Shown here in pieces: positions 1 through 11,473 of a stretch of 35,000 nucleotides of DNA (its first letter is position 1; every line of letters starts with the position of its first letter). The notes beneath the pieces are model-generated. The model did no database searches and was not told the DNA's origin. It saw nothing but the letters and a program-made list of their open reading frames with translations. The position numbers and the translations under genes are program-made. The DNA is from Prorocentrum cordatum (taxonomy: Eukaryota; Sar; Dinophyceae; Prorocentrales; Prorocentraceae): positions 295,001 to 330,000 of the forward strand of contig CAUYUJ010018638.1 of assembly GCA_963575745.1 (NCBI GenBank), in the 5' to 3' direction.

Positions 1-463
1 GCCCTCCAAAGTGGCGACAGTTACGCTGATCGCAGCCCCCCAGGGACTGCGAGGTCCCGTTTGGGTCCGCGATGGGTACCCTCTCTGCTAGCCTCCCCAG
101 CAGCCCTCGAAAGTGGCGACAATTTCGCAGATCGCAGCCCTCCAGGGACGGCGAGGTCCCGTTTGGATCCGCGGTGGGTACCCTCTCCGCTGGCCTCCCC
201 AGCAGCCCTCCAAAGTGGCGACAGTTTCGCAGATCGCAGCCCCCCAAGGACGGCGAGGTCCCGTTTGGGTCCGCGGTGGGTACCCTCTCCGCTGGCCTCC
301 CCAGCAGCCCTCCAAAGTGGCGACAGTTACGCTGATCGCAGCCCCCCAGGGACTGCGAGGTCCCGTTTGGGTCCGCGGTGGGTACCCTCTCCGCTGGCCT
401 CCCCAGCAGCCCTCGAAAGTGGCGACAGTTTCGCAGATCGCAGCCCCCCAGGGATGGCGAGGT
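1..463 (+). repeat. 102-bp tandem array, about 4.5 copies
   Basis: The start GCCCTC(C/G)AAAGTGGCGACA recurs at 1, 103, 205, 307 and 409, an exact 102-bp spacing with few substitutions. The array probably began left of the window. Because 102 is a multiple of three, several frames stay open and read as 34-residue peptide repeats, for example one containing PRWVPSPLASPAAL. The last copy breaks off near 463 and runs into a GGAA-rich stretch. I read it as a minisatellite and not as a gene, because more than one frame on both strands is equally open. Confidence 0.95.
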
Positions 464-787
464 CAAAGGCAGGGGGAAGAGAGGGACGGGAAGGAAGGAA
501 GGAAGGTTCGCGCGAGCAGTGCTCTATTCAAAACGAGAACCCAACGCAGGAGGGTTGGGAAATATATACACATATCCGCCGGCCCCCTTGTGGGGCCACC
601 AGGCTGTAGGGCAAAGGTTTGTTGCTCCCTGCGCCAGTTGCAGGTTCCAGCTTCAAATGTGATAGCTCTGCTTCTTATTGTATTACTGTTCCTTGTTGTA
701 GACCGCGCGAGGGGGGGAAACCGAAAAGCACCCTGGTTAGCACGTCCCGGGAGGGTTCTCAGAATTTCTGGGGGGTCGAAATTGACA
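464..787. other. Spacer, no recognised gene
   Basis: This is a non-repetitive stretch apart from a short GGAA run near 497-508. No splice-bounded coding segment or RNA gene was recognised. Confidence 0.5.
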
Positions 788-1440
788 CCCCTCACGCAGA
801 TCGGTAAGTTAAGGGTCGGAAAAACAATTGGATGTGCCACATTTCTAAAATTCGGTAGCACCCCTCACGCAGATCGGCGGGGTCAGAGTCGAACAAAATA
901 TGGGATTTGCCATATTTTCGAAATCCGATAACACCCCTCACGCAGATCGGCGGGGTCAGAGTCGAACAACCAATAGGATTTGCCACATTTCTGAAATGCG
1001 GCGGCACCCCTCACACAGACAGGCGGGATCAGGGTCGAAAAAACAATAGGATTTGCAACATTTCTAAAATTCGGCGGCACCCCTCACGCAGATCGGCGGA
1101 ATCAGGGTCGAAAAAACAGATGGGATTTGCCACATTTCTGAAATTCGGCGGCACCACTCACGCAGATCGGCGGAGTCAGGGTCGAAATACCCATGGGATT
1201 TGCCACATTTCTGAAACTCGGCGGCACCCCTCACGGAGATCGGCGGAGTCAGGGTCGAAAAACCCATGGGATTTGCCACATTTCTGAAATTCGGCGGCAC
1301 CCCTCACGGAGATCGGCGGGGTCAGGGTCCAGAAAAACATGAGATGTACCACATTTCTGAAATTCGGCGGCACCACTCACGTAGATCGGCGGTATCAGGG
1401 TCGGAAAACCACTGGGATTTGCCACGTGTCTGAAATCCTG
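788..1440 (+). repeat. 73-bp tandem array, about 9 copies
   Basis: The landmark CCCCTCACGCAGATCGGCGG (with CCACTCAC variants) begins at 788, 861, 934, 1007, 1080, 1153, 1227, 1300 and 1373, so the unit is 73 bp with one 74-bp interval. Each unit continues with GTCAGGGTCGAAAAA and then GGATTTGCCACATTTCTGAAATTCGGCGGCA. Divergence between units is modest. A unit length of 73 changes frame every copy, so the open frames across it are not evidence of a protein. Confidence 0.95.
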
Positions 1441-1640
1441 TAGAAAACCTGTGCACAGCATACGGGGGCAGGTTCAAAATGCAACACTGAGTTCAATAAT
1501 CTCATCATAATCTCAATTTCTCTTGCCGATGCTGTTTCACGACGTCGCCGAGGCCTCATGATGTAGTTATTGCGTAGCCCGTTATCCGAGAGATGGGGCC
1601 GGCGGCAGGGGGCGAAGCCCTTACGGATATGTGTAGACGT
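1441..1640. other. Spacer, nothing recognised
   Basis: Ordinary-composition sequence between the 73-bp array and the microsatellite block. No coding or RNA signal was recognised. Confidence 0.4.
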
Positions 1641-1701
1641 GTGTGTGTGTGTGTATCTATATGTATGTAGAGAGAGAGAGAGAGAGAGAGAGAGGCAATC
1701 C

Positions 1702-1733
<32 letters not shown>

Positions 1734-1793
1734 GGAGAGAGAGACAAAAAGAGAAAAAGAGAGAGAGGAGAGAGAGAGAGTGTGTGTGTGTGA
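1641..1793 (+). repeat. Compound GT / GA / TA microsatellite
   Basis: A run of GTGTGT is followed by (GA)n, a short (TA)n, then (GA)n with A-rich interruptions, ending in GTGTGTGTG. Open frames here are artefacts of simple sequence. Confidence 0.95.
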
Positions 1794-1999
1794 TACAGAC
1801 AGGTGGAGGGCGCCAAAAAAGGACAGGGAAATCGAAGGGAGAAGTGCAGACGAAGAGAGGGCCCATGCATGCATGAAGAGAGGATGCAGATGAAGAGAGA
1901 TGGATGATTCCTCCTGAATGGAGCACAGGATGTTTCAGAATGGGCCCACAGACCCGATTCACAAAATGCCATGTGGGAGAGGGCAGGGACCTGCCAGAT

Positions 2000-2530
2000 C
2001 AATGTTCCGCGGGCCAAGAGGGCCAAGAGGCCTCAAGACAGGCAATGGGAGGCCCCAGGGGCCTCCAAGAGGGTCCAAAGGGAGCCCAGATACGCCCCCC
2101 AGAGCGCTCCAAGACGCCCAGGATGGGCTCAACACGGTCGACGGGCTTCGAAAACGTCCCACGGAGGGCTCCAGGAGGACCACCCACAAGGCCCCAGGAA
2201 GCGAAATCCCATTCCCTGAGGTAAGCGTGCAGTTTTAGCATCATCGTTGTTGGGGCCTGTGCGGCGCCCAAGGCTGCCCAAGAGGCCCCCCGGATCGCCC
2301 CAGGAGGCTTCCAGGACGGCCCCTAGACGGCCCCCCAAAGACGGTCGAAGAGACCTCGCAAACGGTCCAAGAGGACACCAAAAGATCCCAAAAGGGAAAC
2401 ACGAACCGCAATGTCGAGCCCTCCGCCCAAAGAAGACACCTGACTCCGCCGGCAGCCCTCCAAAGAGCCCACCAACAGGCCCTGGGCGGCAACCAACAGG
2501 CCCCAGATCGGTTCCGAAGGGGCTCGCACC
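2000..2530 (+). repeat. Degenerate ~11-bp array, consensus CAAGAGGCCCC
   Basis: Short alternating motifs such as CCAAGAGGGCC, CCAAGACGGCC and CTCCAAGAGG recur every 10-11 bases with heavy substitution. Related fields lie at 18790-19085, 23270-23900 and 27760-28310. Translations are Pro/Arg/Lys-rich in all frames, which I read as a by-product of composition. This array sits between a GA microsatellite and a TA microsatellite. Confidence 0.75.
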
Positions 2531-2549
2531 AAAGGCTACGGGAAGACGG

Positions 2550-2715
2550 TTGTACATATATCTGTATATATATATATATATATATATGTATTTATATAGA
2601 TATAAAGAGAGAGGGAGGTAACAAAGGGATGTCTATATACAAATACGCATGGAACTGGATGTATACATCCACGCATATATATAAGTATGTATGTATATAG
2701 ATTAGCGGCATCAGA
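2550..2715 (+). repeat. AT-rich microsatellite, (TA)n with GA
   Basis: A (TA)n core at about 2564-2588 is followed by AGATATAAAGAGAGAG and further TATA-rich sequence. No gene signal was seen. Confidence 0.85.
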
Positions 2716-2779
2716 CGACAAATATCCATACACATACACGCACGCCGCCATAATAGCCAGCGCGGACCACACAACACTT

Positions 2780-4255
2780 GTTTCTAACAATCGACGTTGA
2801 GCAATATATGTAATGCGACATGTGCTATACAACGTATGTTTTATCGGATATGTTGAACCGCCTTTGTTGTGCAGTTCGTGTGGTGCGATCTGCGAGGTAA
2901 AATACATGTTGTGTAACATGTGTTGGACGCCATGTGTGGCGCAATCCACGGTGTGCAATCCATGGTGTGAAATGTATGGGGAGCACCCTATACGGTGCGA
3001 TATACTTGGTGCACTTGGTTCTTAGCATACAAGTTGACACATCCCATGCTCTTGCAAACATCCCACCCACCCACCCGCAACTTGGTTTGCAAAACCCATG
3101 CGGCGGCGATTGCGATGAGTGCTTGGCGTTGGCTGGTGCACCTCTGCGGCCGCGCTGGCCCAAGCACGCGCGCAGCGGCCAGCTAGTCTGGCGCGACCGA
3201 CGCGGCCGCGGTGGCGTTGACCGCTGGGCACATACCAGCGGGCAATTCACTGCGAGTCGGCGATTTGGGCGGGCGCGGTATCATGGCAACGTCGACAACG
3301 GTAGGCGCGCTGATGATCGTAGCGATGCTGGTGACGACGTTGACAACGACGACGGCGCGGCCGGTGACGGCGCCGATGATGATCACGACGGCGACGATGA
3401 CGGCGTTCTCGCGTCGGCGATGATGGTTTTGGAAGGAATTCGACATGGGCGCTCGGCCGACGCGCGATACTGGCCCGCATGCCATTATTTGGCAAGGATC
3501 TTGCCACCTAACCGCGCGCGCAAGGGCGTGCGAATGGCATGTGGCGCGAGAGGCCCGTTTGTGCAGAATTCCATGAAAATGTTGGAAACCAGGGTTTGCT
3601 TAAGAATTCGCAAGAGCGAGAGCGCTGGCCTTTTTGAAAACTGATGTTGCGAAACAGCGTGTTCTCTATGTTTCTTGGACACGCCACTCGGCTTCGAATT
3701 TGATGCGACGCCGAAAATGTTCAACAGATTGGCATGCGCGCGCGACGACGCGCGAGTGCACACCTCGTCTCACTTGTTGATGCAAAGGAATCTCGCGACA
3801 GCACGCGCGCAAGGGCGTTTGAACGATTTCGACACGCGCGCGCGAAGCCTTGTTGGTAACACTTTATGGAAGTATTGCAAACCGATGGTTTTCTTGACAA
3901 TTCGCAAGAGCGCGAGCGCAAGCCTTTTTAAAAAAATCAGTGTTGAGAAACCACATGTATTGATATGTTTTTTGGGACAGTCGGTTTTGATTCCGGTGCG
4001 TAACCCAAGGTGTTTGACGGATTCCGGCATGCACGCGCGTCGACGCGCGCGCGTGTACTTCGTCTCATCTTTTGCTAGTTTGTTTTGCATAAAGTGGCGG
4101 GGGCGGGGGATACTGGCTCGCCTGGGATGGTATGAACTCATGGGGAAAATGAGCAAAAAGGCGGACTCATGTGTGAATTACAATACGCGAGGCCGGGTTG
4201 ATAACCCCGGGGGGTATTGGAGGTACTTCGTTAAAGAGAGGAGAGCCCACGTGAA
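2780..4255 (+). repeat. Composite satellite unit 1 (modules A-E, diverged)
   Basis: Module A is a field of 14-bp period repeats (about 2810-3020). Module B (3030-3100) contains CTTGCAAACATCCCACCCAC and CCGCAACTTGGTTTGC. Module C is replaced by a diverged GC-rich segment (3100-3440) with only scattered GACGA. Its end, GGCGTTCTCGCGTCGG followed by GGAATTCGACATG, matches the end of module C in unit 3. Module D has two copies starting at the GTTGCGAAAC-like landmarks 3642 and 3944, with the CG palindrome near 3737 and 4034. Module E (4085-4250) keeps only the gapped GGCGGGG..GATAC..CTGGGAT signature. Among the five consecutive units this is the most diverged. Confidence 0.8.
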
Positions 4256-5850
4256 GCAACTCATGTGGAGCAATCAGCGTTTTGCAATACAGGTGCTGCA
4301 AAATATGTTGTGCAATCTAAGTGGTGCAATTAGTTTCTGTTCGCAGTGAGTTGTCCACTCCACTGCTCGCGCAAGCATTCAACCCACCCATCCGCAACTT
4401 GGTTTGCAAAATCTCTTAAGACCGTGAGGGTGGGTACCAAATGGCACTTGGCAACGACAGCGACGCCGACGACGACAGCGAGAACGACGACGACGACGCC
4501 GCCGACAACGACTACGACGACGCCGACGACGTCTCCAACGACTTCGACGACGCCGACACGGACGACGACGACGACGACACCGACGACGACGACGACGCCG
4601 ACGCCGCCACCGACGACGACGACGATGACAACGACGACAACGATGACGACGCCGACGACGACAGCGAGAACGACGACGACGACGACGACGTCAACGACGC
4701 CAGCGACGACGACGACGACGACGACGACGGCGGCGACGACGACGACGCCGACGTCGACGACGACGCCGACGCCAACGACGACGACGACATCGCCAACGAA
4801 GGCGATGACGACGAGGGAGGAGGGAGGACGACGACGGCGACAACGACGACAACGACGACAACGACGAGGGAGGAGGGAGGACGGCGACGACGCGAACGCC
4901 GAAAAAGGAGGAAGGACGGCGACGCCGACGACGACAACGACGAGGGAGGAGGGAAGACGACGACGACAACGACGACGACGACGACGGCGACGAAATAGGA
5001 GGGACGACGACGAGACGCCGACGACGGACGACGACGACGACGACGAGGGAGGAGGAGGAAGGACGACCACGGCGACAACGACGACGGAAACGACCACGAC
5101 GCCAAAGAGGACGACGACGACGAACACGAGGAAAGACAGAGGACGACGTAGGCGACGACGACGACGACGACGCAAGAGCGCGCGCGCACGCTTTTGTTGA
5201 AAACCATTGTTGCGAAACTTTGTGTTTTTGTAGGTTTTTTGGACACACGATGTCGAAATCGTTCCGAAGCCGATGGGTTTTAAAGGATTCGGGCATACCC
5301 GCGCGACGACGCGCGCGTCTGCACTTCGTCTCTTGTTTGCAGAGGATTCTCGCGACGGCACACGCGCAAGGGCGTTCGACAGATTTCGACATGCGCGCGC
5401 GAAGTCCGTTTGGTAGCATTTTGTGAAAATCTTTAAAACCTATGGTTTTCTTAAGATTTCGCAAGAGCTCGCGCGTAAGCTTTTCTAGCAACTCAGTGTT
5501 GCGAAACCCTGTGTTTCTGTATGTGTTGTTGGAAACTCGATTGCGAAATCCTTCCTCGGTTTTTGAAGGATTTCGGCATGCGCGCGCGACGACGCGCGCG
5601 TGCGCACTTCGTCCCATGTCTGTTGCAAGGGATTCGCGGAAAAGTGTTATGTTGGAACAAAAGGTGTCCCCGCGTATCGTTGTTTACAAGGTAACCTCTG
5701 CGGAACTGATACCGGCCCCCCTGGGATAGTGTAAATTCATTTTCGGGATGGACATGTGGTCACAATCGTAAATGATTTACATACCCGAAAGGGGGGCGGA
5801 TAACGCCGGGGGGGGTAGATAGAGTCTATTCTCTTTTTAGAACAGATAAT
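4256..5850 (+). repeat. Composite satellite unit 2
   Basis: A short module A (4256-4345) precedes module B (4347-4458), which ends in CCGTGAGGGTGGGTACCAA and an ATG at 4441. Module C is (GAC)n, interrupted by GCC, AAC and GAT, to about 5173, with GAGGGAGGAGG spacers in its second half. Module D has copies starting at 5208 and 5499, 291 bp apart. Module E spans 5640-5840 with GATACCGGCCCCCCTGGGA. An open frame from the ATG reads MALGN and then an Asp-rich tract of 185 residues in total. The minus strand is also open for more than 300 codons, as expected of the repeat. Confidence 0.9.
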
Positions 5851-7290
5851 CTAATTTGACTGTCTTGATGCTGTCCTCTCCACTGCTCGTGCAAACATCC
5901 CACCCACCCACCCACAACTTGGTCGCAAGACCTCTTGAGACCGTGACGGTAGGTAACGAATGGCACTCGGCAGCGACACCGACGCCGACGACAGCGACGA
6001 CGCCGACGACGCCTACGACGACACCGACGACGACGACTTCGACGACGACGACATCGACGACGAAGACGACGACACCGACGACGATGACGACGCCGACGCC
6101 GACGCCGACGACGACGATGACGCCGACGACGGCGACGACGACGACGCCAGCGACGACGACGATGACGACGATGTCGACGACGACGAAGACGACGACTTCG
6201 AAGACGACGACAACGGCGACGAAATAGGAGGGACGACGACGAGGCGCCGACGATGACGACGACAACAACGAGGGAGGAGGAAGGACGACCACGGCGACAA
6301 CGACGACGAACACGACGACGACGCCAAAGAGGACGACGACGGCGACGACGAGGAAAGACAGGCTGATCACGCCGACGACGATGACGGCGTCTCCGCGTCG
6401 GTGGTGAAGGTTTCCGAAGGAATTCGAAATGCGCGCGAGCTGCAGACGCGCGAGAGTGGCTCGCATGGAAATATTTGACACGGATCGTGCCACCCCAGCA
6501 CGCGCGCAAGGGCGTTCGAACGATTCCGACATGCGCGCGCGAAGCCCTTTTAGTAGCATTTTATGACAATGTTGAAAAACTCATGGTTTTATGAAGAATT
6601 CGCGAGAACAGCGCACGTTTTTCTGACACTCCGTGTTGCGAAACCATGTGTGTTTGACATGTGTTTTGGAAAGTCGATTTCGAAGTCCTTCCGAAACCGG
6701 AGGTTTTTGAAAGATTTCGGCATGCGCGCGCGACGACGCGCGCGTGTGCACTTCTTTTACTTGTTCGCAAGGGATTCTCGTGACAGCACGCGCACAACGG
6801 CGTTCGAACGATGTCGGCATGCGCGCGCGAAGCCTGTTTGGTAGCATTTTATGAAAATGTTGAAAAACATATGTTCTTCTGAATTCGCAAGAACGCGCGC
6901 ACGTTGTTTTGAAAACCCGTGTTGCGGAACCCTGTGTTTAAACTTTACTTTGGACACTCGATTTTGAAGTCCTTCCGACACCGAAGATGTTAAAGGATTT
7001 CGGCATGCGCGCACGACATCGCGCGCGTGCGCACTTAGTCTCATTGTTTCAAGGGATGCTTAAAAACTTATGGTTTTTGATAAACGAGCGTGCGCGCATA
7101 TATTTTTTTGCTTAAGATGGCGGGGGGGGCGATACCGGGCCCCCTGGGATTGTGTAAATTTCAATTCAGGATGGACGATGGGGCAGAATCATATAAAAAA
7201 GGCAACACGATAAGTGGAATCAACATGTCTGGCTGGGCGAGGGTGGTAGAACCTATCTCCTTTTTAGAAAGGAGCATATATATGATGTCA
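5851..7290 (+). repeat. Composite satellite unit 3 (module A missing)
   Basis: Module B (5862-5978) follows module E of the previous unit directly, without 14-bp repeats. Module C is (GAC)n to about 6390. Module D is a partial copy followed by units at 6643 and 6920, about 278 bp apart. Module E is at 7060-7285 and is nearly identical to that of unit 4, including TCCTTTTTAGAAAGGAGCAT. The ATG at 5960 opens a 98-residue Asp-rich frame. Confidence 0.9.
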
Positions 7291-8560
7291 CAGATGCTGC
7301 GCGCCTAGACGTAACACTATATGCGGTGCCATCTAGGCTGGGCAAACTGTGTTGTTATGTATGAATATATATATATATAGATATAAATAAAGAGGATGCG
7401 GCCCATGAGGTGCAACAACGTGTTGTGCACTATGTGTGGCGCCATCTAAGTAGTGCAACGTATGTGGTGCAATACATGTTGTGCAACGTATGATGTGCAA
7501 TATACGTCGTGCAATACAAGTGATGCGCCCTATGTGGTGCATTATCTGTGATGCGCAATACACGTGGTGCGACATATGCAGTGAAATTCACGTCGACTGT
7601 CTTGAAGCTGTCCTCTCCACTGCTCGTGCAAACATCCCACCCTCCCACCCGCAACTTGGTTGCAAGACCTCTTAAGGCCGTGACGGTAAGTACCAAATGG
7701 CACTTGGCAACATACCGGCGCCGACGACGACAGCGACACCGACGACGGCGACGACGCCGACGACAACGACGACACCGACAGCGACTGCGACGACTTCGAC
7801 GACGACGACAACGACGACGACATCGACGACGACGACGACGACATCGACGACGACCACGACGCCGACGACGGCGACGACGATGACGACGCCGACGCCGACG
7901 CCGACGACGACGATGACGCCGACGACGGCGACGACGATGCAGGCGACGACGACGATGACGACGACGTCGACGACAACGACTTCGAAGACGACGACGGCGA
8001 CGAAATAGGAGGGACGACGACCAGGCGCCGACGATGGACGACGACGACAACGAGGGAGGAGGAAGGACGACCACGGCGACAACGACGACGAAAACGACGA
8101 CGAATGCGCGCGCGAAGCTTGTTTAGTAGCATTTAATGAAAATGTTGAAAAGCCTATATTCTCAAGAATTCGCAAGAACGCGCGCGCGTTGTTTTGAAAT
8201 CCCGTGTTGTAAAACCCTGTGTGTAATATCTGTTTTGGACACTCGAAGATGGTGAAGGATTTTGGCATGCGCGCGACAACGCGCGCGTGCGCACTTCGTC
8301 GCATTTTTTCAGGGGGTGCTTAAAAACTTGTGGTTTTTGATAAACGAGCGTGCGCGCATATAATTTGTTGCAGAAGATGGCGGGGGGAGCGATACCGGCC
8401 CCCCTGGGATTGTGTAAATATCAATTCAGGATGGACGATGGGGCAGATTCATATAAAAAAGGCAACACGATAAGGGGAATCAATAAGTCCGGCTGGGCGA
8501 GGGTGGTAGAACCTATCTCCTTTTTAGAAAGGAGCATATATGTGATGTCACAGCGCGTCT
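7291..8560 (+). repeat. Composite satellite unit 4
   Basis: Module A (about 7390-7590) shows the clearest 14-base periodicity, for example TGTGGTGCAATACA, TGTTGTGCAACGTA and TGATGTGCAATATA in succession. Module B is at 7597-7705 and module C to about 8100. Module D is shortened to little more than one copy (landmark 8203). Module E is at 8320-8555. Here the conserved ATG (7697) reads into a Thr-rich frame, so the array has shifted frame relative to the other units. Confidence 0.9.
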
Positions 8561-10245
8561 AGACGTAGCAATATATGCGGTGACATCTAGGCTGAGAAAA
8601 CTGCGTTGTTATGTATGTCTATATATATACAAAGATGATGCGGCCCATGAGGTGCAACAGGTGTTGTGCAATATGTGCGGAGCCATCTAAGTGGTGCAAC
8701 GTATGTGGTGCGATACATGTTGTGTAACATGATGTGCAATATACGTCGTGCAATATAGGTGATGCGCCCTATGTGGTGCATTATCTGTGATGCGCAATAC
8801 ACGTGGTGCGACCTATGCGGTGAAATTCACGTTGACTGTCTTGAAGCTGTCCTCTCCACTGCTCGTGCAAACATCCCACCCTCCCACCCGCAACTTGGTT
8901 GCAAGACCTCTTAAGGCCGTGACGGTAGGTACCAAATGGCACTTGGCAACAACACCGGCGCCGACGACGAAAGCGACACCGACGACGACGTCGACGACGC
9001 CGACGAGAACGACGACACCGACAGCGACTGCGACGACTTCGACGACGACGACGACGACGACGCCGACGACGATGCCGACGACGACGATGACGACGCCAAC
9101 GACGACGACGGCGACGAACGCGCCGACGACGACGACGACGACCACGACGACGACGATGACGACGCCAACGACGATGACGAAGGCGACGACGACGACGACG
9201 TCGCCAACGAAGACGACGACGACGACGAGGGAGGAGGGAGGACGACGACGGCGACAACGACGACAACGATGAGGGAGGAGGGAGGACAGCGACGACGCGA
9301 ACGACGAAGGAGTGAGGACGGCGACGCCGACGACGACAACGACGAGGGAGGAGGGAAGACGACGATGACGACGACGACGACGGCGACGAAATCGGAGGGA
9401 CGACGACGAGACGCCGACGACGGACGCGGTCAACGACGAGGGAGGAGGAAGGACGAACACGGCGACAACGGGTACCGAAACGACGACGACGCCAAAGAGG
9501 ACGACGACGACGAGGAAAGACAGAGGGCGACGACGGCGACGACGACCACGACGAGGGAGGAGGGAGGACGGCCACGACGACGACGACGACGCAAGGGCGC
9601 GCGCGCGCACGAATTCTTGACAATTCGTGTTGCGAAACCTTGTGTTTGTAGGTGTTTGGGGCACTCGATTTCGAAACCCGACCGAAACCGAAGGTTTTTA
9701 AAGAATTTCGGCACGCGCACGCGACGACGCGCGCGCGTGCGCTTCGTCACATTTTTTGCAGAGGGTTCTCGCGACACGGTTTCGACATGCGCGCGCGCGA
9801 AGCCCATTTGGTAGCATTCTCTGAAAAACTGGAAAGAATCAATGGTTTTCTTAAGATGTCGCGAGAGCGCGCGCGAAAGCATTTTCAGGACATCCGTGTT
9901 GCGAAACCCTTTGTTTTTGTATGTGTTTGGTAAACTCGATTTTGAAATCCTTCCGAAACCGAAGGTGTTTGAAGGATTTCGGCGTGCGCGCGCGACGACG
10001 CGCGCGCGCATGCACTTCGTCCTAATTATGTGTTGCAAGGGCTTTTGAAAACTTACAGATTTGTTATCAACGAGTGTGCGCGCATAGTATGGTTCGCAGG
10101 TCATACCAGCCCCCCTGGGACACCGTACATTCACATGTAGGATGGACGATGGGGCAGAATCATATATAAATTGCAATACGAAAGAGAGGATCGTCAAGTC
10201 CGGGGGGGGGGTAGAATCTATCTCTATTTTAGAAGGAGAGCTTAT
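8561..10245 (+). repeat. Composite satellite unit 5
   Basis: Modules A (8590-8825) and B (8837-8950) are close to those of unit 4 over hundreds of bases, suggesting recent duplication. Module C is at 8950-9597. Module D copies start at 9627 and 9897, 270 bp apart. Module E is at 10040-10240. The ATG at 8936 opens the longest plus-strand frame of the family, 292 codons running through C into D. A short remnant of module A follows before the 75-bp array. Confidence 0.9.
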
Positions 10246-10285
10246 GTTGCGCACTAGATGTCGTAAGATCTATGTTGCGCAATCT

Positions 10286-10575
10286 ATTGAGGGCGGCGAT
10301 GGCGGCAGCAACCGCGGCGACCGACAGACAATCCCAGACGACCGGCGGCGACGAGGCGGCGATGGGGCGGCGACGGCGGCAACAACCGCGGCGACCGACA
10401 GACAATCCCAGACGACCGGCGGCGACGAGGCGGCGACGGGGCGGCGACGGCAGCAACATAGCCGCCAGACCGACACACAGGCCCAAACGACGGGCGGCGA
10501 CGAGGCGGCGACGGGGCAGCGACGGCGGCAACATGGCCGCCAGACCGACAGACAGGCCCAGCTTCTCGGTAACAA
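10286..10575 (+). repeat. 75-bp GC-rich tandem array, about 4 copies
   Basis: The landmark CCGACAGACA (or CCGACACACA) occurs at 10321, 10395, 10470 and 10545. Each unit carries GGCGGCGACGAGGCGGCGACGG. Being 25 codons long it keeps frames open. Relatives occur at 32086-32190 and 33960-34095, each just after 14-bp repeats. Confidence 0.9.
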
Positions 10576-10985
10576 GAAAGAACCCAGGCCCAGCTTCTCG
10601 GTAACAAAGAAAAAACCCTAAGTGCAAGCACTGTTTGGGGAATATGTACGCCTCGCCTCATAGGAAATGCAAAGCCACTGATGCAAGAAATGCACACCAA
10701 TGCGCAAGAAGGCCCAGACGACGGTCGGTGACGACGCGGGGACGCGGCGGCGGCGGCTCCAGCTGCCAGACCAACACACAGGCCCAGACGACGGGCGGCA
10801 ACGAGGCGGCGACGGGACATAGCACATAGCCGCCAGACCGACAGACCAACCCAATTCCGTATCCTACACATCAGAATCCTGGAGTGCCAGCACTGCTTGA
10901 GGAATCGGTATATCGAGATATGTTTGTGAAGAGGAGAGAGCGCGAGAGAGCGAGATGGAGGAGAAACCATAACAATAAAGAGCAT
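10576..10985 (+). repeat. Diverged 75-bp repeats with a recurrent tail motif
   Basis: The sequence GCTTCTCGGTAACAA occurs twice (about 10560 and 10591), followed by AAACCCTAAGTGCAAGCACTGTTTGGGGAAT. A diverged second array fragment (10700-10850) and a second tail (10861-10905, GAATCCTGGAGTGCCAGCACTGCTTGAGGAAT) follow. No gene was recognised. Confidence 0.6.
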
Positions 10986-11059
10986 AGGCAGATAGATCTG
11001 GGATAGGTGGCCATGTCATCGTCCTCGTCCCGCACTCGTCCTCCCGCTACCCGCAGCCT

Positions 11060-11146
11060 CCTCCTAGGGGTCGGAGCAGGCCGCGCGCCTTGTCATTTAT
11101 GCCCCACATAAAATTCTCTGGCTTAATGTCTCTGTGCACGATGCCC
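11060..11146 (-). CDS. CK1-like protein kinase exon with the catalytic loop (partial gene)
   Basis: Read on the minus strand this segment encodes GIVHRDIKPENFMWG followed by INDKARGLL. HRDIKPEN is the catalytic loop (subdomain VIb) of Ser/Thr protein kinases, with the proton-accepting Asp and the metal-binding Asn both present. NFMWG followed by about nine residues resembles the CK1 family pattern HRDIKPDNFLMG before the DFG motif. The right-hand border is set by CGCGCCAG just upstream on the minus strand, which acts as a 3' splice site and restores the frame with the exon at 13609-13640. The left end is uncertain: the frame stays open to a TAG at 11047-11049, and the donor may be GT at 11049-11050 or a non-canonical site near 11071. 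No DFG or APE exon was found downstream, where repeats take over near 10985, so this may be a pseudogene fragment or a gene with very long introns. Alternative: another CAMK-type kinase. Confidence 0.75.
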
Positions 11147-11338
11147 CTGGCGCGCGGGGCTTCCAAAGGGAGCGCCTGATTGGTGAGAGAGGGAGGGGAG
11201 ACTGACGAGTGTTGTTAGAGGACGGATCCTTCTCGCTCCCCATGCTGCTGCTCGACAACCTCCCATCTATCCCTCTCTCTCCCTCTCTCTCTCACTCTCC
11301 CGCCCATTCCCCCTCTCACCCCCCTCCACTTCCCTTAG

Positions 11339-11473
11339 GTCGGGCATGTCCCCCTACAGGCGGTCAACAAAATTCAAAGTAGTCAAACATACTATCAACA
11401 AGAACTAAAGAATCGTCCCCAGACTACTTTTTGAGCAGTTTTGAACATTCCTCCCGTAGAGGGACACGCCCGA
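11339..11473. mobile_element. MITE-like element, copy 1
   Basis: Left end GTCGGGCATGTCCCCCTACA; the right end is its inverted counterpart CCGTAGAGGGACACGCCCGAT. The interior has the family signature TCCCCAGACTACTTTTTGAG. It is about 135 bp long, with no coding capacity. Flanks are TTAG on the left and TTAA on the right; a target-site duplication is not clear. Confidence 0.8.

Noticed and set aside
4330-5617. Minus-strand open frames of over 300 codons across (GAC)n and module D, repeated in other units
   Set aside because: All three frames are open through the triplet array (poly-Val, poly-Ser, poly-Arg), and the module D part is conserved as DNA. Frames switch between copies, so this is a repeat by-product.
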